Assembly (NCBI RefSeq): GCF_000255455.1
Contig: NZ_JH621267.1
Span: 1 to 63,330, forward strand
DNA: 63,330 nt
Direction: 5' to 3'
Source of the DNA: Aquimarina agarilytica ZC1
GTDB lineage: Bacteria; Bacteroidota; Bacteroidia; Flavobacteriales; Flavobacteriaceae
This document shows positions 1 to 8,593 of the stretch, in pieces. How positions within the stretch are numbered: the stretch's first letter is position 1; each line of letters opens with the position of its first letter. The notes under the pieces are model-generated. The model was not told where the DNA came from. It did not search any database and saw only the letters and a program-made list of their open reading frames with translations. The position numbers were made by a program, and so were the translations under genes.

Positions 1-98
1 ACTAGCAATCACCATTATATTAATGCTTTTATGCGAAAATATTAAATTAAAATCGTATTAAAACTTCGTCATGAGTATTGAAAGCTTAATAAAATAAA

Positions 99-160
99 GC
101 ATTTTATTGATTTCAGCATAGCACTGCTATGGTTAAATCAAAAAATGCAGCGAAGCATTT
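99..160. repeat. Compound imperfect hairpin
   Basis: Arm GCATTTTATTGATTT (99-113) pairs, with one irregularity, with AAATCAAAAAATGC (135-148). Inside it CATAGCA (117-123) pairs perfectly with TGCTATG (125-131). A competing hairpin, AAATGC (143-148) with GCATTT (155-160), overlaps the right arm. It could be a terminator of the decayed gene at 234-395 or a small repeat-type element. Function is unknown. Confidence 0.45.
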
Positions 161-233
161 GATTTTGCAGAGATTTCGATATGAAATAGATTTTTTAATG
201 CTTAATTCGGGTTTAAAGAACACAAATTTAATG

Positions 234-395
234 TCACCAAAAATCAACTCCTACTGTTTGTGAGTTCCCTTCATATTCATAGGGAGATCCTAATTCAACA
301 AAACTAGAAGCATTTTTCCATCTACCTGCAGCTACTGCTTGGTAAGCTCGCGCCTGATTCCCTGAAAATAAAGACTTAAAAAGGAATACTAAAAA
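234..395 (-). pseudogene. Coding remnant, possible outer-membrane barrel C-terminus
   Basis: The minus strand is open from about 395 to a TGA at 234-236, with no plausible start codon. The last 44 or so codons read like real protein, including SGNQARAYQAVAAGRWKN and ending TVGVDFW before the stop. A C-terminal aromatic residue after alternating hydrophobic residues is typical of outer-membrane beta-barrels, so this may be the 3' end of a decayed barrel gene. That assignment is weak. What is seen is protein-like sequence with no 5' part. Confidence 0.4.
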
Positions 396-534
396 TTAAC
401 AAAATCCAAAAAAGACAAAAAAAAAACCATCAAAATACTATTAATTCACACCCCATAAATCACATTCAATATAATTTCAAGTAAGCCTTAGCTGATAATT
501 CAATCTTTATTTACATTAGCATTTTTAGTCCACA

Positions 535-576
535 AAAAAATGCGACCCCTTTACAAATAAAGAAATCGCATTTTTT
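535..576 (-). terminator. Terminator of DUF302 lipoprotein gene
   Basis: AAAAAATGCGA (535-545) pairs with TCGCATTTTTT (566-576). This gives a stem with an A/T tract on either strand just past the 3' end of the minus-strand gene at 596. Confidence 0.7.
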
Positions 577-595
577 AAAAATAGCATGCTACTTT

Positions 596-1525
596 TTATT
601 CTGTTATTGCAGCATTTGATAAGTTATTTAAAGCTCCAGTAATCGTAGTTATAATTTTTTCATTATCAGTAATCCCATGTCTTTTTACCAAATATGCAGG
701 ATCATTATATGAAACATGAACAACCCCATCTGCATTTTCCCATACCAACATTTTTTGTGGTAAATCCAAGGCTGTTGTTTGAGCATTTTGCATTAACGGA
801 GTTCCCAAATTTGGGTTTCCAAATATAATTAAACGTGTTGGATTTAATTCCAACCCCACGTTCTCTGCATTTGATTGATGGTTTACCTCTGCTATGATTC
901 TAAGATTAGGATTTCCTGAAATTGCACCTTGTAACTTAGCATAAGTATCATTAAATGATTGCTTACTTATTTTTGTCACCACTCCTTCTGAGTTATCAAC
1001 TGTACTTTCCTCCGGCATTGAAACCACTTCATTATCTCCAGCATTAGCTGTTAAATTTTTCAAAGCACCAGATATCATTGATAAGGTTGGCGCTTCCAAT
1101 ACATCATGCCTACTTGATAAATATAATGTGTTGTTGTATGACAAAAACACTTCATCTTGATTATCTTGGTAAACTAGTATTTTTTGAGGTAAATCAAGCC
1201 CAGCAAGTTGATTTTTTTGCATTAGTGGCGTTCCTAAATTAGGGTTTCCAAAAAAGATAATTCTTGTTGGATTCAACTCTAAATCTACAGATTGCGCATT
1301 AGCTTGGTGGTTTACTTCAGCAACAATTTTAATTTTTTCATTTGCTTCTAAACTATTTTTCAAATTTAAATAGCTTTCATCAAAATCATTGTTACTAATT
1401 GAAAAGTTCATTCCAACGATGTTCGGCATATGTGGTTTTTTTGGTTCAGTCGGTAAATCGTCATCACTTTTACATGAAAACGGAAAAAATGTCAAAAATA
1501 AATAGAGTATTACAAAGACTTTCAT
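596..1525 (-). CDS. Lipoprotein with tandem DUF302 domains
   Basis: This 309-residue protein starts with a lipoprotein-type signal (hydrophobic stretch then FSC, Cys at about 18), so it is probably anchored in the outer membrane or periplasm. Two homologous halves follow, at about 37-160 and 183-305. Each contains AEVNHQ, LELNPTR and the block FGNPNLGTPLMQ, then LDLPQK. This is the DUF302 pattern, a fold whose biochemical role is unsettled. The two copies are clearly an internal duplication and both keep the core motif. It stands alone: a terminator lies just downstream and lysS is more than 500 bp upstream in the same direction. Confidence 0.85.
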   Translation of the reverse strand: MKVFVILYLFLTFFPFSCKSDDDLPTEPKKPHMPNIVGMNFSISNNDFDESYLNLKNSLEANEKIKIVAEVNHQANAQSVDLELNPTRIIFFGNPNLGTPLMQKNQLAGLDLPQKILVYQDNQDEVFLSYNNTLYLSSRHDVLEAPTLSMISGALKNLTANAGDNEVVSMPEESTVDNSEGVVTKISKQSFNDTYAKLQGAISGNPNLRIIAEVNHQSNAENVGLELNPTRLIIFGNPNLGTPLMQNAQTTALDLPQKMLVWENADGVVHVSYNDPAYLVKRHGITDNEKIITTITGALNNLSNAAITE

Positions 1526-2057
1526 AATAGTTAATAATTTAAGTTAGTGATAAATAATTGTGTTGAACATGAATGATATCCTAGCACTCCATAAACTTTC
1601 AAGCACCATACCTAACCAATAACTATTAATCTGATTTAATTACCAAGAGTTACCCAATAATTACTTGAATTAGTAAATCAAAAAATGTTACTCATTATAG
1701 CTTGAGTTGCCATAAAAAACTAGTATACAATTCATTAAAAAACAGAGAAAGAAAACCTAGAACACGACAGTAATCAATGCTTCTAAAAATTAATTTTTGA
1801 AACCTAGTACTAATTTTTAATCCTAAAATGCTTTCTCTATTTTGGTTATGTCTAAATTTACTCCATAAACTAACAAAAATTATCACTTATTTTCAATAAT
1901 ACTATTTGTTGTTTAAAATTACCATAATTCCAAATTGTTAATGAATACAAAACTACCCCTGTTTAATAGATATAAACAGGGGTAGCAATTCGTATTCTAT
2001 GCACATAAAAATCTAAGAAAGAAATTACATACTTAGCAAATATAGTTTACACTTATT
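1526..2057. other. Intergenic spacer
   Basis: I see no convincing gene in this stretch. A 63-codon minus-strand frame at 1695-1886 has low-complexity composition and no family signature. The only clear structure is the lysS terminator hairpin at 1953-1985. Confidence 0.6.
1953..1985 (-). terminator. lysS terminator
   Basis: CTACCCCTGTTTA (1953-1965) and TAAACAGGGGTAG (1973-1985) form a perfect 13-bp stem with a 7-nt loop. On the minus strand it is followed by TTTTG, downstream of lysS. Confidence 0.8.
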
Positions 2058-3749
2058 TTACAACAAGTCCACAAACAGACCATCATCATTTTTGGTAACA
2101 CTTACAAGGGCATTTTTAGTTAAGCCCTTTATCGTTTTGTCCCATTTTTTATTACTTAAACCCGACTGAGCTTTTAGTTCATTTAAAGCTATTGGGTGCG
2201 CTCCTTTTAACAATGTAAATACCGCTTTTTCTTCATCAGTTAAGGCTACAGCCTTTTTTTCTGGGCGCATTTGCGGAAAGAATAACACTTCCTGTATCGA
2301 CTGGTTATTGGTTAAATACATAATTAAACGATCCATTCCAATACCTAATCCAGAAGTTGGCGGCATACCATACTCTAAAGCCCTTACAAAATCATAATCT
2401 ATAAACTCTCCAGCCTCATCATCGCCACGTTCAGCTAATTTTAACTGAGCCTCAAAACGCTCTAATTGATCTATTGGATCATTTAATTCTGAATATGCAT
2501 TGGCTATTTCTTTTCCACAAACCATTAACTCAAAACGTTCTGTCAATTCTGGATTATCGCGGTGAGTTTTACACAATGGACTCATTTCCTTTGGGTAATC
2601 GGTAATAAAAGTTGGCTGAATGTAATTCCCTTCACATTTTTCACCAAACATTTCATCTATCAATTTTCCTTTACCCATGGTTTTATCTACATCAATCCCC
2701 ATACCTTTAGCAGCCTCAAAAAGCTCCTCTTCGGTTTTTCCTGTAATGTCAAAACCTGTAAAATGTTTTATGGAATCTGCCATTGTTACACGTGCATATG
2801 GCGCTTTAAAATCAATTTCATGCTCCCCAAAAGTGGCTTTTGATGTTCCATTAACAGCTATGGCACAATACTCAAGCAGTTGCTCAGTAAAATCCATCAT
2901 CCAATTGTAATCCTTGTAGGCTACATAGATTTCCATAGCCGTAAATTCGGGATTATGGGTACGATCCATTCCTTCGTTTCGGAAGTTTTTCGAAAACTCA
3001 TATACCCCATCAAAACCTCCAACAATCAATCTTTTTAAGTATAACTCATTGGCTATTCGCATATATAGTGGAATATCCAATGAATTATGATGTGTTGTAA
3101 ACGGACGAGCAGATGCTCCTCCTGGTATCGGCTGCAAAATCGGCGTTTCAACTTCAAAGTATTCGCGTTCATTAAAAAACTGACGCATGGCATTAAACAA
3201 CTTTGTTCGCTTAACAAAAACTTCCTTTACATGCGGATTCACTACCAAATCGGCATAACGCTGACGGTAACGTAATTCTGGATCATTAAATTCATCATAC
3301 GTATTTCCTTCGCTATCTGTTTTAGGTAGCGGCAATGGTTTTAAGGCTTTACTTAGTAATTTAAAGTCTTTTACAGCAACGGTAATTTCACCTACCTGAG
3401 TGATAAACAATTCACCTTCGATGCCAATAAAATCACCTAAATCTAATAGTTTTTTAAATAACTCATTGTATTGGGTTTTATCATCACCTGTACAAATTTC
3501 GTCACGATTAAAATACACTTGAATACGTCCTTCTGCATCTTGAATTTCTGCAAATGAGGCTTTTCCTTGTACTTTTTTACGCATTAAGCGTCCTGCAATT
3601 ATTACTTTTTTACCTTCGGTATAGTTTTCCTTTATTGATTTTGAAGTATTGTCTAAGGGAAATAAGTCCGCTGGATAGGGATTTATACCCATTTCGCGAA
3701 GCGTTTTTAACTTGTCTCTACGTACCAGTTCTTGTTCAGATAATTGCAT
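2058..3749 (-). CDS. lysS: Lysyl-tRNA synthetase, class II
   Basis: This cytoplasmic enzyme charges tRNA-Lys with lysine using ATP. In its 563 residues an OB-fold anticodon-binding domain occupies about 48-140. The class II core follows, with GGASARPFTTHHN at 210-222, motif 2 (FRNEGMDRTHNPEFT, 256-270) and motif 3 (GLGIGMDRL) near 480. A tail of about 60 residues after FFPQMRPEK looks like a small helical or winged extension, which I know from Bacteroidetes LysS; it makes the protein longer than the roughly 500-residue E. coli enzyme. The start MQLSEQELVRRDKL is supported by a TATCTTTG promoter element about 20 nt upstream. It is monocistronic with its own terminator. Confidence 0.97.
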   Translation of the reverse strand: MQLSEQELVRRDKLKTLREMGINPYPADLFPLDNTSKSIKENYTEGKKVIIAGRLMRKKVQGKASFAEIQDAEGRIQVYFNRDEICTGDDKTQYNELFKKLLDLGDFIGIEGELFITQVGEITVAVKDFKLLSKALKPLPLPKTDSEGNTYDEFNDPELRYRQRYADLVVNPHVKEVFVKRTKLFNAMRQFFNEREYFEVETPILQPIPGGASARPFTTHHNSLDIPLYMRIANELYLKRLIVGGFDGVYEFSKNFRNEGMDRTHNPEFTAMEIYVAYKDYNWMMDFTEQLLEYCAIAVNGTSKATFGEHEIDFKAPYARVTMADSIKHFTGFDITGKTEEELFEAAKGMGIDVDKTMGKGKLIDEMFGEKCEGNYIQPTFITDYPKEMSPLCKTHRDNPELTERFELMVCGKEIANAYSELNDPIDQLERFEAQLKLAERGDDEAGEFIDYDFVRALEYGMPPTSGLGIGMDRLIMYLTNNQSIQEVLFFPQMRPEKKAVALTDEEKAVFTLLKGAHPIALNELKAQSGLSNKKWDKTIKGLTKNALVSVTKNDDGLFVDLL

Positions 3750-3767
3750 GCTATAAATTTAAGACTG

Positions 3768-3775
3768 CAAAGATA
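3768..3775 (-). promoter_or_regulatory. lysS -7 promoter element
   Basis: The minus strand reads TATCTTTG, a full match to the Bacteroidetes TAnnTTTG element, about 18 nt before the lysS ATG. No clear -33 TTG was found at the usual spacing. Confidence 0.6.
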
Positions 3776-3863
3776 GGTAAGTAAATTATGATTTATAAAT
3801 TATGAATTGTGATTTTTTAGCAAGCTGCAATTTTATATAAATTTTAATTCATGTATTTTTTAT

Positions 3864-3952
3864 TGCGTGAAGGATTGCAGTGAAAATCCCACAGCCCGAC
3901 GATAGGAGGTGCGAGGAATTGCAACGAAAAGCCTGACCCTTGGGGCACGCCC
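3864..3952. repeat. GC-rich intergenic repeat-like island
   Basis: This stretch of about 90 bp is far richer in G+C than its AT-rich surroundings. It contains two imperfect direct copies of one unit: GGATTGCAGTGAAAATCC (3872-3889) and GGAATTGCAACGAAAAGCC (3915-3933). It lies between the 3' end of one gene and the promoter of the next. It resembles dispersed extragenic elements I associate with Flavobacteriaceae genomes, but only one island is in the window. Confidence 0.45.
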
Positions 3953-4011
3953 AAAATATAGTAGATTTTAATACTCAAAACGAAGTTCTACTCCAGAATG
4001 GGGATTACAAA

Positions 4012-4043
4012 AAAAGAGATTACCATGTAAGGCAATCTCTTTT
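4012..4043 (-). terminator. Terminator of OmpA-type gene
   Basis: AAAAGAGATT (4012-4021) pairs with AATCTCTTTT (4034-4043). On the minus strand the stem runs into a T7 tract, 28 bp past the stop codon. Confidence 0.8.
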
Positions 4044-4070
4044 ATTAATTACTAGTTTTATGAACAAGAC

Positions 4071-6173
4071 TTATTTTAACAACACTATTTCCACCCTTCG
4101 GTTAAGGGCTCTTCCTTGTTTTGTTGTATTGTCTGCTATCGGATTTTCTTCACCATGACCAACTGCTTTTAAACGTTTGGTTCCAATTCCATTTTCGACA
4201 AAATAAGCCAATACAGCATAAGCTCTATTTTGCGACAATTTTAAATTTAATGCTGCTGAACCAACACTATCTGTATATCCATCAATTTCGAAATTTGAGT
4301 CCGGATACTTGTTTAAAATAGCCAAAATTGAAGTTAATGAAGCAAAAGTTTCCGATGTAAATGTTGTTTTACCAGAAGCAAAATTGATGGTTTTTGCATA
4401 TTCATTGATCGTTTCTACTACCTCTTTTGCTTTTTCTACATCGTCATTTAAATTTGTGATATTTGGACAGCCATTATTAGCTACTAATCCAAATTTATCT
4501 GGACAAGCATCTTTACTATCTTCAATACCATCATTATCGGTATCAATAACTACAGGTTCTATTTTAGGACATCCATTATTTTCAACAAGTCCAAATTCAT
4601 TTGGACACTCATCAACTGAATCTAAGACCCCATCATTATCGGTATCTAATTCCACTACTTCTTCAACAACCTCCTCTACCACTGGCAATGGACACCCATT
4701 ATTATCGGCAGGACCAGCCTCTTTTGGACATGCGTCATATTTATCATAAACCCCGTCCTTATCTTTATCCTTTAACTTATTCTGATATATAGGCAATTTT
4801 AATCCTGCATATACATCTGCTGTTTTAGATTTACCCATTAAATTGGTCAAAATACTCCCCGAACCAATAAATACAGGCCCTAATCTTATACCTGCACCCC
4901 ATATAAAACCACCATACTCCCGAATACTTAAAGGAGAATACACACTAGTCCACTTAGTTTCTAAACGTGGTGTTAATGATACCGTATTTGCTATGCGATT
5001 AGCATTCGCAGTATCTTCATTAATCAATGATAGGTCGGCATTTAAATTAAGGTAGAATTTTTTGTAAGCATTCCAATCAACATTCACATGCATAGCTGCA
5101 GGTAACTTAATTTTTGAACTTATAATTTCTTCAGTAGGATTTAATAACGGTTCTATTTCTTCTTCAAAATTTCCATCCTCAATAGTTTCTCTATCAATAG
5201 CCACTCCATTTAAATTGTAATTGGTATTAAGGCCCTCTTTATATTTCAAGCTTCCTATATCGGTAATGGATAACCCAGCCTTTAAATAATACTTGTTTTT
5301 ATACTTTAGAGGAACTAAATTCCCATTAACATCCTTGGTTTTATACTTATCGGCTTCTGGCCTCCACTCATAAACAAAACCTAGATCAAATCCTACTCCC
5401 GATGCTTGTGCTTTGTATGCTATGTCGTCATCATTTTCAAAAGCTTCACCATCATTATCAACATCGAAATTATTACTAAATGCATAATCCCCCGTTCCAT
5501 TACCTCTAAATTCACCATTAATTGTTGATGGAGGATTTAGTACAAATGGATCATAATCAATACTTGCATTGTTAGTAATAGCTGAGGCATAACCATATCC
5601 TTGTAAATACTTAAGTGTAAGTCCTCCTTTTAAAAAATGTTCTCCTTTATCGAACAACACCCTCCCGTAGGTCAATCCATATTCTGCCCAAGCATGTGCT
5701 GTAGCATTTACATTTAGGTTAGCAATATTTACTGGTACATTTTCATCTATTTTATCATCAAAAAGATCAATAACTTCTCCATTGATATTGTTTATGCTCC
5801 CAAAAACACGCACTCTTGTACTTAAAGCTATGGAATTATTACTGTTGATATTAAACATCAACGATGGTCCTAACACATCCACATTGATTAATCCATTATT
5901 GTCATTACTTAAGGTTAATATTCTATCTGCATCAAACTCATAATCATCACCAAAAGAATCAAAAAGACTTATTTCGGCATAGTCATTACCTAAAAAAGCA
6001 CTTGCCGATGTTAAGTTTAAATCAAACTTAAAACGAGAATCTACTACATTAGCTGGGTTTGCAATTACGCCATGAACCCCGCTGTAATTATCTGTTAAAA
6101 ACCCCACATAACTTTGTCCATAATTAATAAATGGTATAAGAAATAAAGATAGTTTTAGTAATTTTTGTTTCAT
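4071..6173 (-). CDS. Outer-membrane protein, barrel plus TSP3 repeats plus OmpA domain
   Basis: This 700-residue protein starts with a Sec signal peptide (hydrophobic core ending NYGQS). Residues 20 to about 465 look like an outer-membrane beta-barrel of the DUF5723 kind found in Bacteroidetes. Three calcium-binding thrombospondin type 3 units follow (about 470-585), each built on DxDxDGxxDxxDxCP and ending NNGCP. The C-terminus (about 590-700) is an OmpA peptidoglycan-binding domain, with INFASGKTTF, IDGYTDSVGS and NRRVEIVLLK. It probably ties the outer membrane to the cell wall. It is a single gene with a strong terminator. Confidence 0.88.
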   Translation of the reverse strand: MKQKLLKLSLFLIPFINYGQSYVGFLTDNYSGVHGVIANPANVVDSRFKFDLNLTSASAFLGNDYAEISLFDSFGDDYEFDADRILTLSNDNNGLINVDVLGPSLMFNINSNNSIALSTRVRVFGSINNINGEVIDLFDDKIDENVPVNIANLNVNATAHAWAEYGLTYGRVLFDKGEHFLKGGLTLKYLQGYGYASAITNNASIDYDPFVLNPPSTINGEFRGNGTGDYAFSNNFDVDNDGEAFENDDDIAYKAQASGVGFDLGFVYEWRPEADKYKTKDVNGNLVPLKYKNKYYLKAGLSITDIGSLKYKEGLNTNYNLNGVAIDRETIEDGNFEEEIEPLLNPTEEIISSKIKLPAAMHVNVDWNAYKKFYLNLNADLSLINEDTANANRIANTVSLTPRLETKWTSVYSPLSIREYGGFIWGAGIRLGPVFIGSGSILTNLMGKSKTADVYAGLKLPIYQNKLKDKDKDGVYDKYDACPKEAGPADNNGCPLPVVEEVVEEVVELDTDNDGVLDSVDECPNEFGLVENNGCPKIEPVVIDTDNDGIEDSKDACPDKFGLVANNGCPNITNLNDDVEKAKEVVETINEYAKTINFASGKTTFTSETFASLTSILAILNKYPDSNFEIDGYTDSVGSAALNLKLSQNRAYAVLAYFVENGIGTKRLKAVGHGEENPIADNTTKQGRALNRRVEIVLLK

Positions 6174-6458
6174 ATATACTTATTTTAAATTCTTAACACT
6201 TGTCTTTTTACAAAAATGCACTTTATCCGATATTTAATGCATTTAAAAGGCGAAAATAATAAATTGTACTTACAAAATAACAAAACAGCAAAAATAATAA
6301 ATAGATTAAAATCAGTATTTTAACTAAAAAATTATACCCTTACTATTTTTCCTTACCAAACACCCTTATTTCTTACTCAATAAAAAACCTTAATCAAACG
6401 GCATATGCTTTAAAAAATTAAATTAGTTATATTTATTACACACAAATTTATAATTCAA

Positions 6459-7730
6459 ATGATCCGTAAAATCCTGTATGCCATAACCTTTTTAATTACT
6501 TTATTATTGGCCTATCTGATTTTTAATTTTATCAAATTTTCCTATAAACAAGATCACCTCACGCTTATTAAAGGGACACAAACTACTACTGAGCTCAAAA
6601 AAAATATCAACAACTCGTTATCTGAAGTTATGAATGAAGGAGTTGCTTTTAAGCAACTCCTTGAAACCAGAGAATTTTCTTTAGAAGCACTAGAATCATT
6701 AATTAAAGAACGTTCCTTTAAGTTAACTACCATATTAGGAATTACGGTGGCTTATGAAGCTTATTCCTTTACGAATACAAAAAAGCTATATGCCCCCTAC
6801 TATGACAAAAATCAAAACAAGCTTATACAAATAGGTGAGCTATATGATTATACCGACCCTTCATTAGAAACTTCGAGTTGGTATGTAAATGTTGCCCAAA
6901 AAGGCCCGCATTGGATAGAACCTTATTATGCCAAAGGTGCGCAAGCTTTGGTATCGGACTACAGCATCCCATTTTACTATACCAATGGCCCTAAAAAAGG
7001 TCAATATCGAGGCGTAGTTACTATGACGATTTCGTTAAAAGGCTTTACAGATATGATCCATTCAATAAGCTTAGGGAAAACTGGTTTTGGTTTTGTTACC
7101 TCTGAAAAAGGAAAGCTACTCGCACACCCTATAAACGAATACGTTGGTTTAAAAAATATTTATGATTTAATTAAAGAAGAAAAAAATGAAGCGCTAATAA
7201 AAGCCTATCAAGGAATACTTGACCATAAAACAGGACATGTTACTTATAATGATGCCTCAAAAAAACAAAAAGCCTTATTTTTTTATGACAATGTTCCTAT
7301 TTCTAACTGGAAAATTGCTGTTCAATTTTTTAAAAATGACTTACTCAAAAACCAAGAATTATATAAACGAAAGTATATTAATCTCTCCATTGTAACCAGT
7401 TTTTTGTTTTTACTATTATTAGCCAATTTTTACAACAGAGATCATTTATCTACTTCCGAAATTTGGTATTTAAGCCTTTTTAGTACTTCTATTTTATTAG
7501 CGAATATCTTTTTAATTGGTTATTTACAACACACCAAAGCCAATGCTAATGTAAGAAACGAAAGTCCTCCTATTACGGACAAAACAGCACTAAATAACAT
7601 TGTAAACGCCCAATTATTTAAGGCGAAAAAATTATCAAAACCACCAAAAAAAGTGGTTCCTACGGGAATATACATTGAGCGCCTTGAATTTAATGATTCT
7701 TATAATGTTAATATCAGTGGTACCTTATGA
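6459..7730 (+). CDS. Cache-domain N-terminal part of split channel
   Basis: This 423-codon segment begins with a membrane helix (about 5-27). An extracytoplasmic Cache-type sensor fold follows (about 30-300), with the characteristic stretch WIEPYYAKG, VTMTISLKGF and GKTGFGFVTS then LLAHP. Two more hydrophobic helices lie near 305-325 and 335-358. The last 50 residues (from PKKVVPTGIYIERLEF) are already the first strands of the channel extracellular domain, so a product ending at the TGA would be cut in mid-domain. It could still act as a membrane sensor fragment, but it cannot form a channel. Confidence 0.75.
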   Translation: MIRKILYAITFLITLLLAYLIFNFIKFSYKQDHLTLIKGTQTTTELKKNINNSLSEVMNEGVAFKQLLETREFSLEALESLIKERSFKLTTILGITVAYEAYSFTNTKKLYAPYYDKNQNKLIQIGELYDYTDPSLETSSWYVNVAQKGPHWIEPYYAKGAQALVSDYSIPFYYTNGPKKGQYRGVVTMTISLKGFTDMIHSISLGKTGFGFVTSEKGKLLAHPINEYVGLKNIYDLIKEEKNEALIKAYQGILDHKTGHVTYNDASKKQKALFFYDNVPISNWKIAVQFFKNDLLKNQELYKRKYINLSIVTSFLFLLLLANFYNRDHLSTSEIWYLSLFSTSILLANIFLIGYLQHTKANANVRNESPPITDKTALNNIVNAQLFKAKKLSKPPKKVVPTGIYIERLEFNDSYNVNISGTL

Positions 7731-7934
7731 CAAAAATATCATACCGATTTTGCTCAAAACGTTTCAAAAGGTTTTAAATTCCCTCAAATAGCGCCTTTTG
7801 CCGAATCGTCTTTTATCGAGGAAGTTTACCGAGAACAACAACAAAACCACCTTTTAATTGGTTACAATTTTAGAACTACCATTAGACTAAATTTTGATTA
7901 TAGTGATTACCCTTTTGACAAACGAAATATAGAT

Positions 7935-8564
7935 TTGGAAATTCAACCTCTTAAAAACAGTGACCACCTCCTTTTAGTTCCCGATTTAAAAGGGTACACC
8001 TATACAAATCCCTTACAAAAAAGTGGGATGAATAATAAAATAAGACTTCCTGGAAGCAAAATTTTAGAAACTTATTTTAATTATTCATTTTACACCTATG
8101 CTACTAACTTTGGTTTTAAGGACAATACTGACTTTGAAGAAACTCCTATTTTACACTTTAACATTAATGTTCGCGAAGTGCTAATTACTGCTTTCATCAC
8201 ATATCTCATTCCTATTTTTGTCACGTTAGTAATGATTTTTATTTTTATTTATTCCACGCCTCGTTCCAAAGACGGACGGATTGATGGAGGAACTATTGTA
8301 CAAGGTATGACGGCCTTTTTCTTTGTACTCATATTTTCTCATATCGATCTTAGAAAAAATATTGAAACTGCTGATCTTATCTACATGGAATATTTTTATT
8401 TCATCACCTATATCATTATAATATTAGCCACTTATAACCTCATCACTTTTTCTAGAATACCACACAAACTATTCGATTTTAAAGACAATCTTATTGTAAA
8501 AGCATCCTACTGGCCCTTATTTTTATTAATGGTTTTAGGGATTAGCCTATTTAATTTTTATTAA
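7935..8564 (+). CDS. Channel C-terminal part of split pLGIC
   Basis: The visible ATG at 7935 lies inside the channel extracellular domain, so it is probably not a true start; the frame is open from 7731. From there the protein reads GYNFRTTIRLNFDYSDYPFDKRNIDLEI (numbers below from the full 701-codon frame), where the YPFD at about 484 is the conserved Pro-loop core of pentameric channels. M1 begins near VREVLITAF, M2 near GGTIVQGMTAFFF, M3 near IYMEYFYF and M4 is the last 20 residues ending FNFY. An acyltransferase gene starts 29 bp downstream. Confidence 0.7.
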   Translation: MEIQPLKNSDHLLLVPDLKGYTYTNPLQKSGMNNKIRLPGSKILETYFNYSFYTYATNFGFKDNTDFEETPILHFNINVREVLITAFITYLIPIFVTLVMIFIFIYSTPRSKDGRIDGGTIVQGMTAFFFVLIFSHIDLRKNIETADLIYMEYFYFITYIIIILATYNLITFSRIPHKLFDFKDNLIVKASYWPLFLLMVLGISLFNFY

Positions 8565-8593
8565 TATTACACTTTATATCTAATTTAATCAAT

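Larger units (their letters stand above)
1..595. other. Gene-poor left edge with remnant and hairpins
   Basis: No intact gene is visible here. The stretch holds a compound hairpin near 99-160, a decayed minus-strand coding remnant at 234-395 and a terminator hairpin at 535-576. The rest is AT-rich spacer in which I see nothing. Confidence 0.6.
3750..4070. other. Intergenic region with GC-rich repeat
   Basis: It holds the lysS promoter (3768-3775), a conspicuously GC-rich repeat-like island (3864-3952) and the terminator of the OmpA-type gene (4012-4043). A 72-codon plus-strand frame crossing it looks spurious. Confidence 0.6.
6459..8564 (+). pseudogene. Cache-pLGIC fusion gene interrupted by in-frame TGA
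   Basis: One reading frame of 702 codons runs from ATG 6459 to TAA 8562-8564, broken only by TGA at 7728-7730 (codon 424). Before it comes a membrane-anchored extracytoplasmic Cache-like sensor. After it, in the same frame, comes a prokaryotic pentameric ligand-gated channel: the extracellular beta-sandwich continues directly, carries the Pro-loop signature YPFD, and is followed by four membrane helices. The context ISGTL-stop-QKYHTDF fits a TGG to TGA change at a tryptophan. The frame after the TGA has no second lesion, so the mutation is recent, a sequencing error, or read through. Sensor-channel fusions of this kind would gate ion flow in response to a small extracellular ligand. Confidence 0.8.

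Noticed and set aside
1695..1886. 63-codon minus-strand frame
   Set aside because: Composition is low-complexity and hydrophobic with no motif, and no start signals are convincing.
3940..4158. 72-codon plus-strand frame
   Set aside because: It runs through a terminator and into the antisense of the OmpA domain; it looks like chance.
4309..4749. 146-codon plus-strand frame
   Set aside because: It is the antisense of the TSP3 repeats and its repetitive sequence is explained by them.
7728..7730. TGA in the channel gene read as selenocysteine
   Set aside because: The context fits Trp, channel families have no selenocysteine here, and I saw no SECIS-like hairpin just downstream, though no folding was computed.
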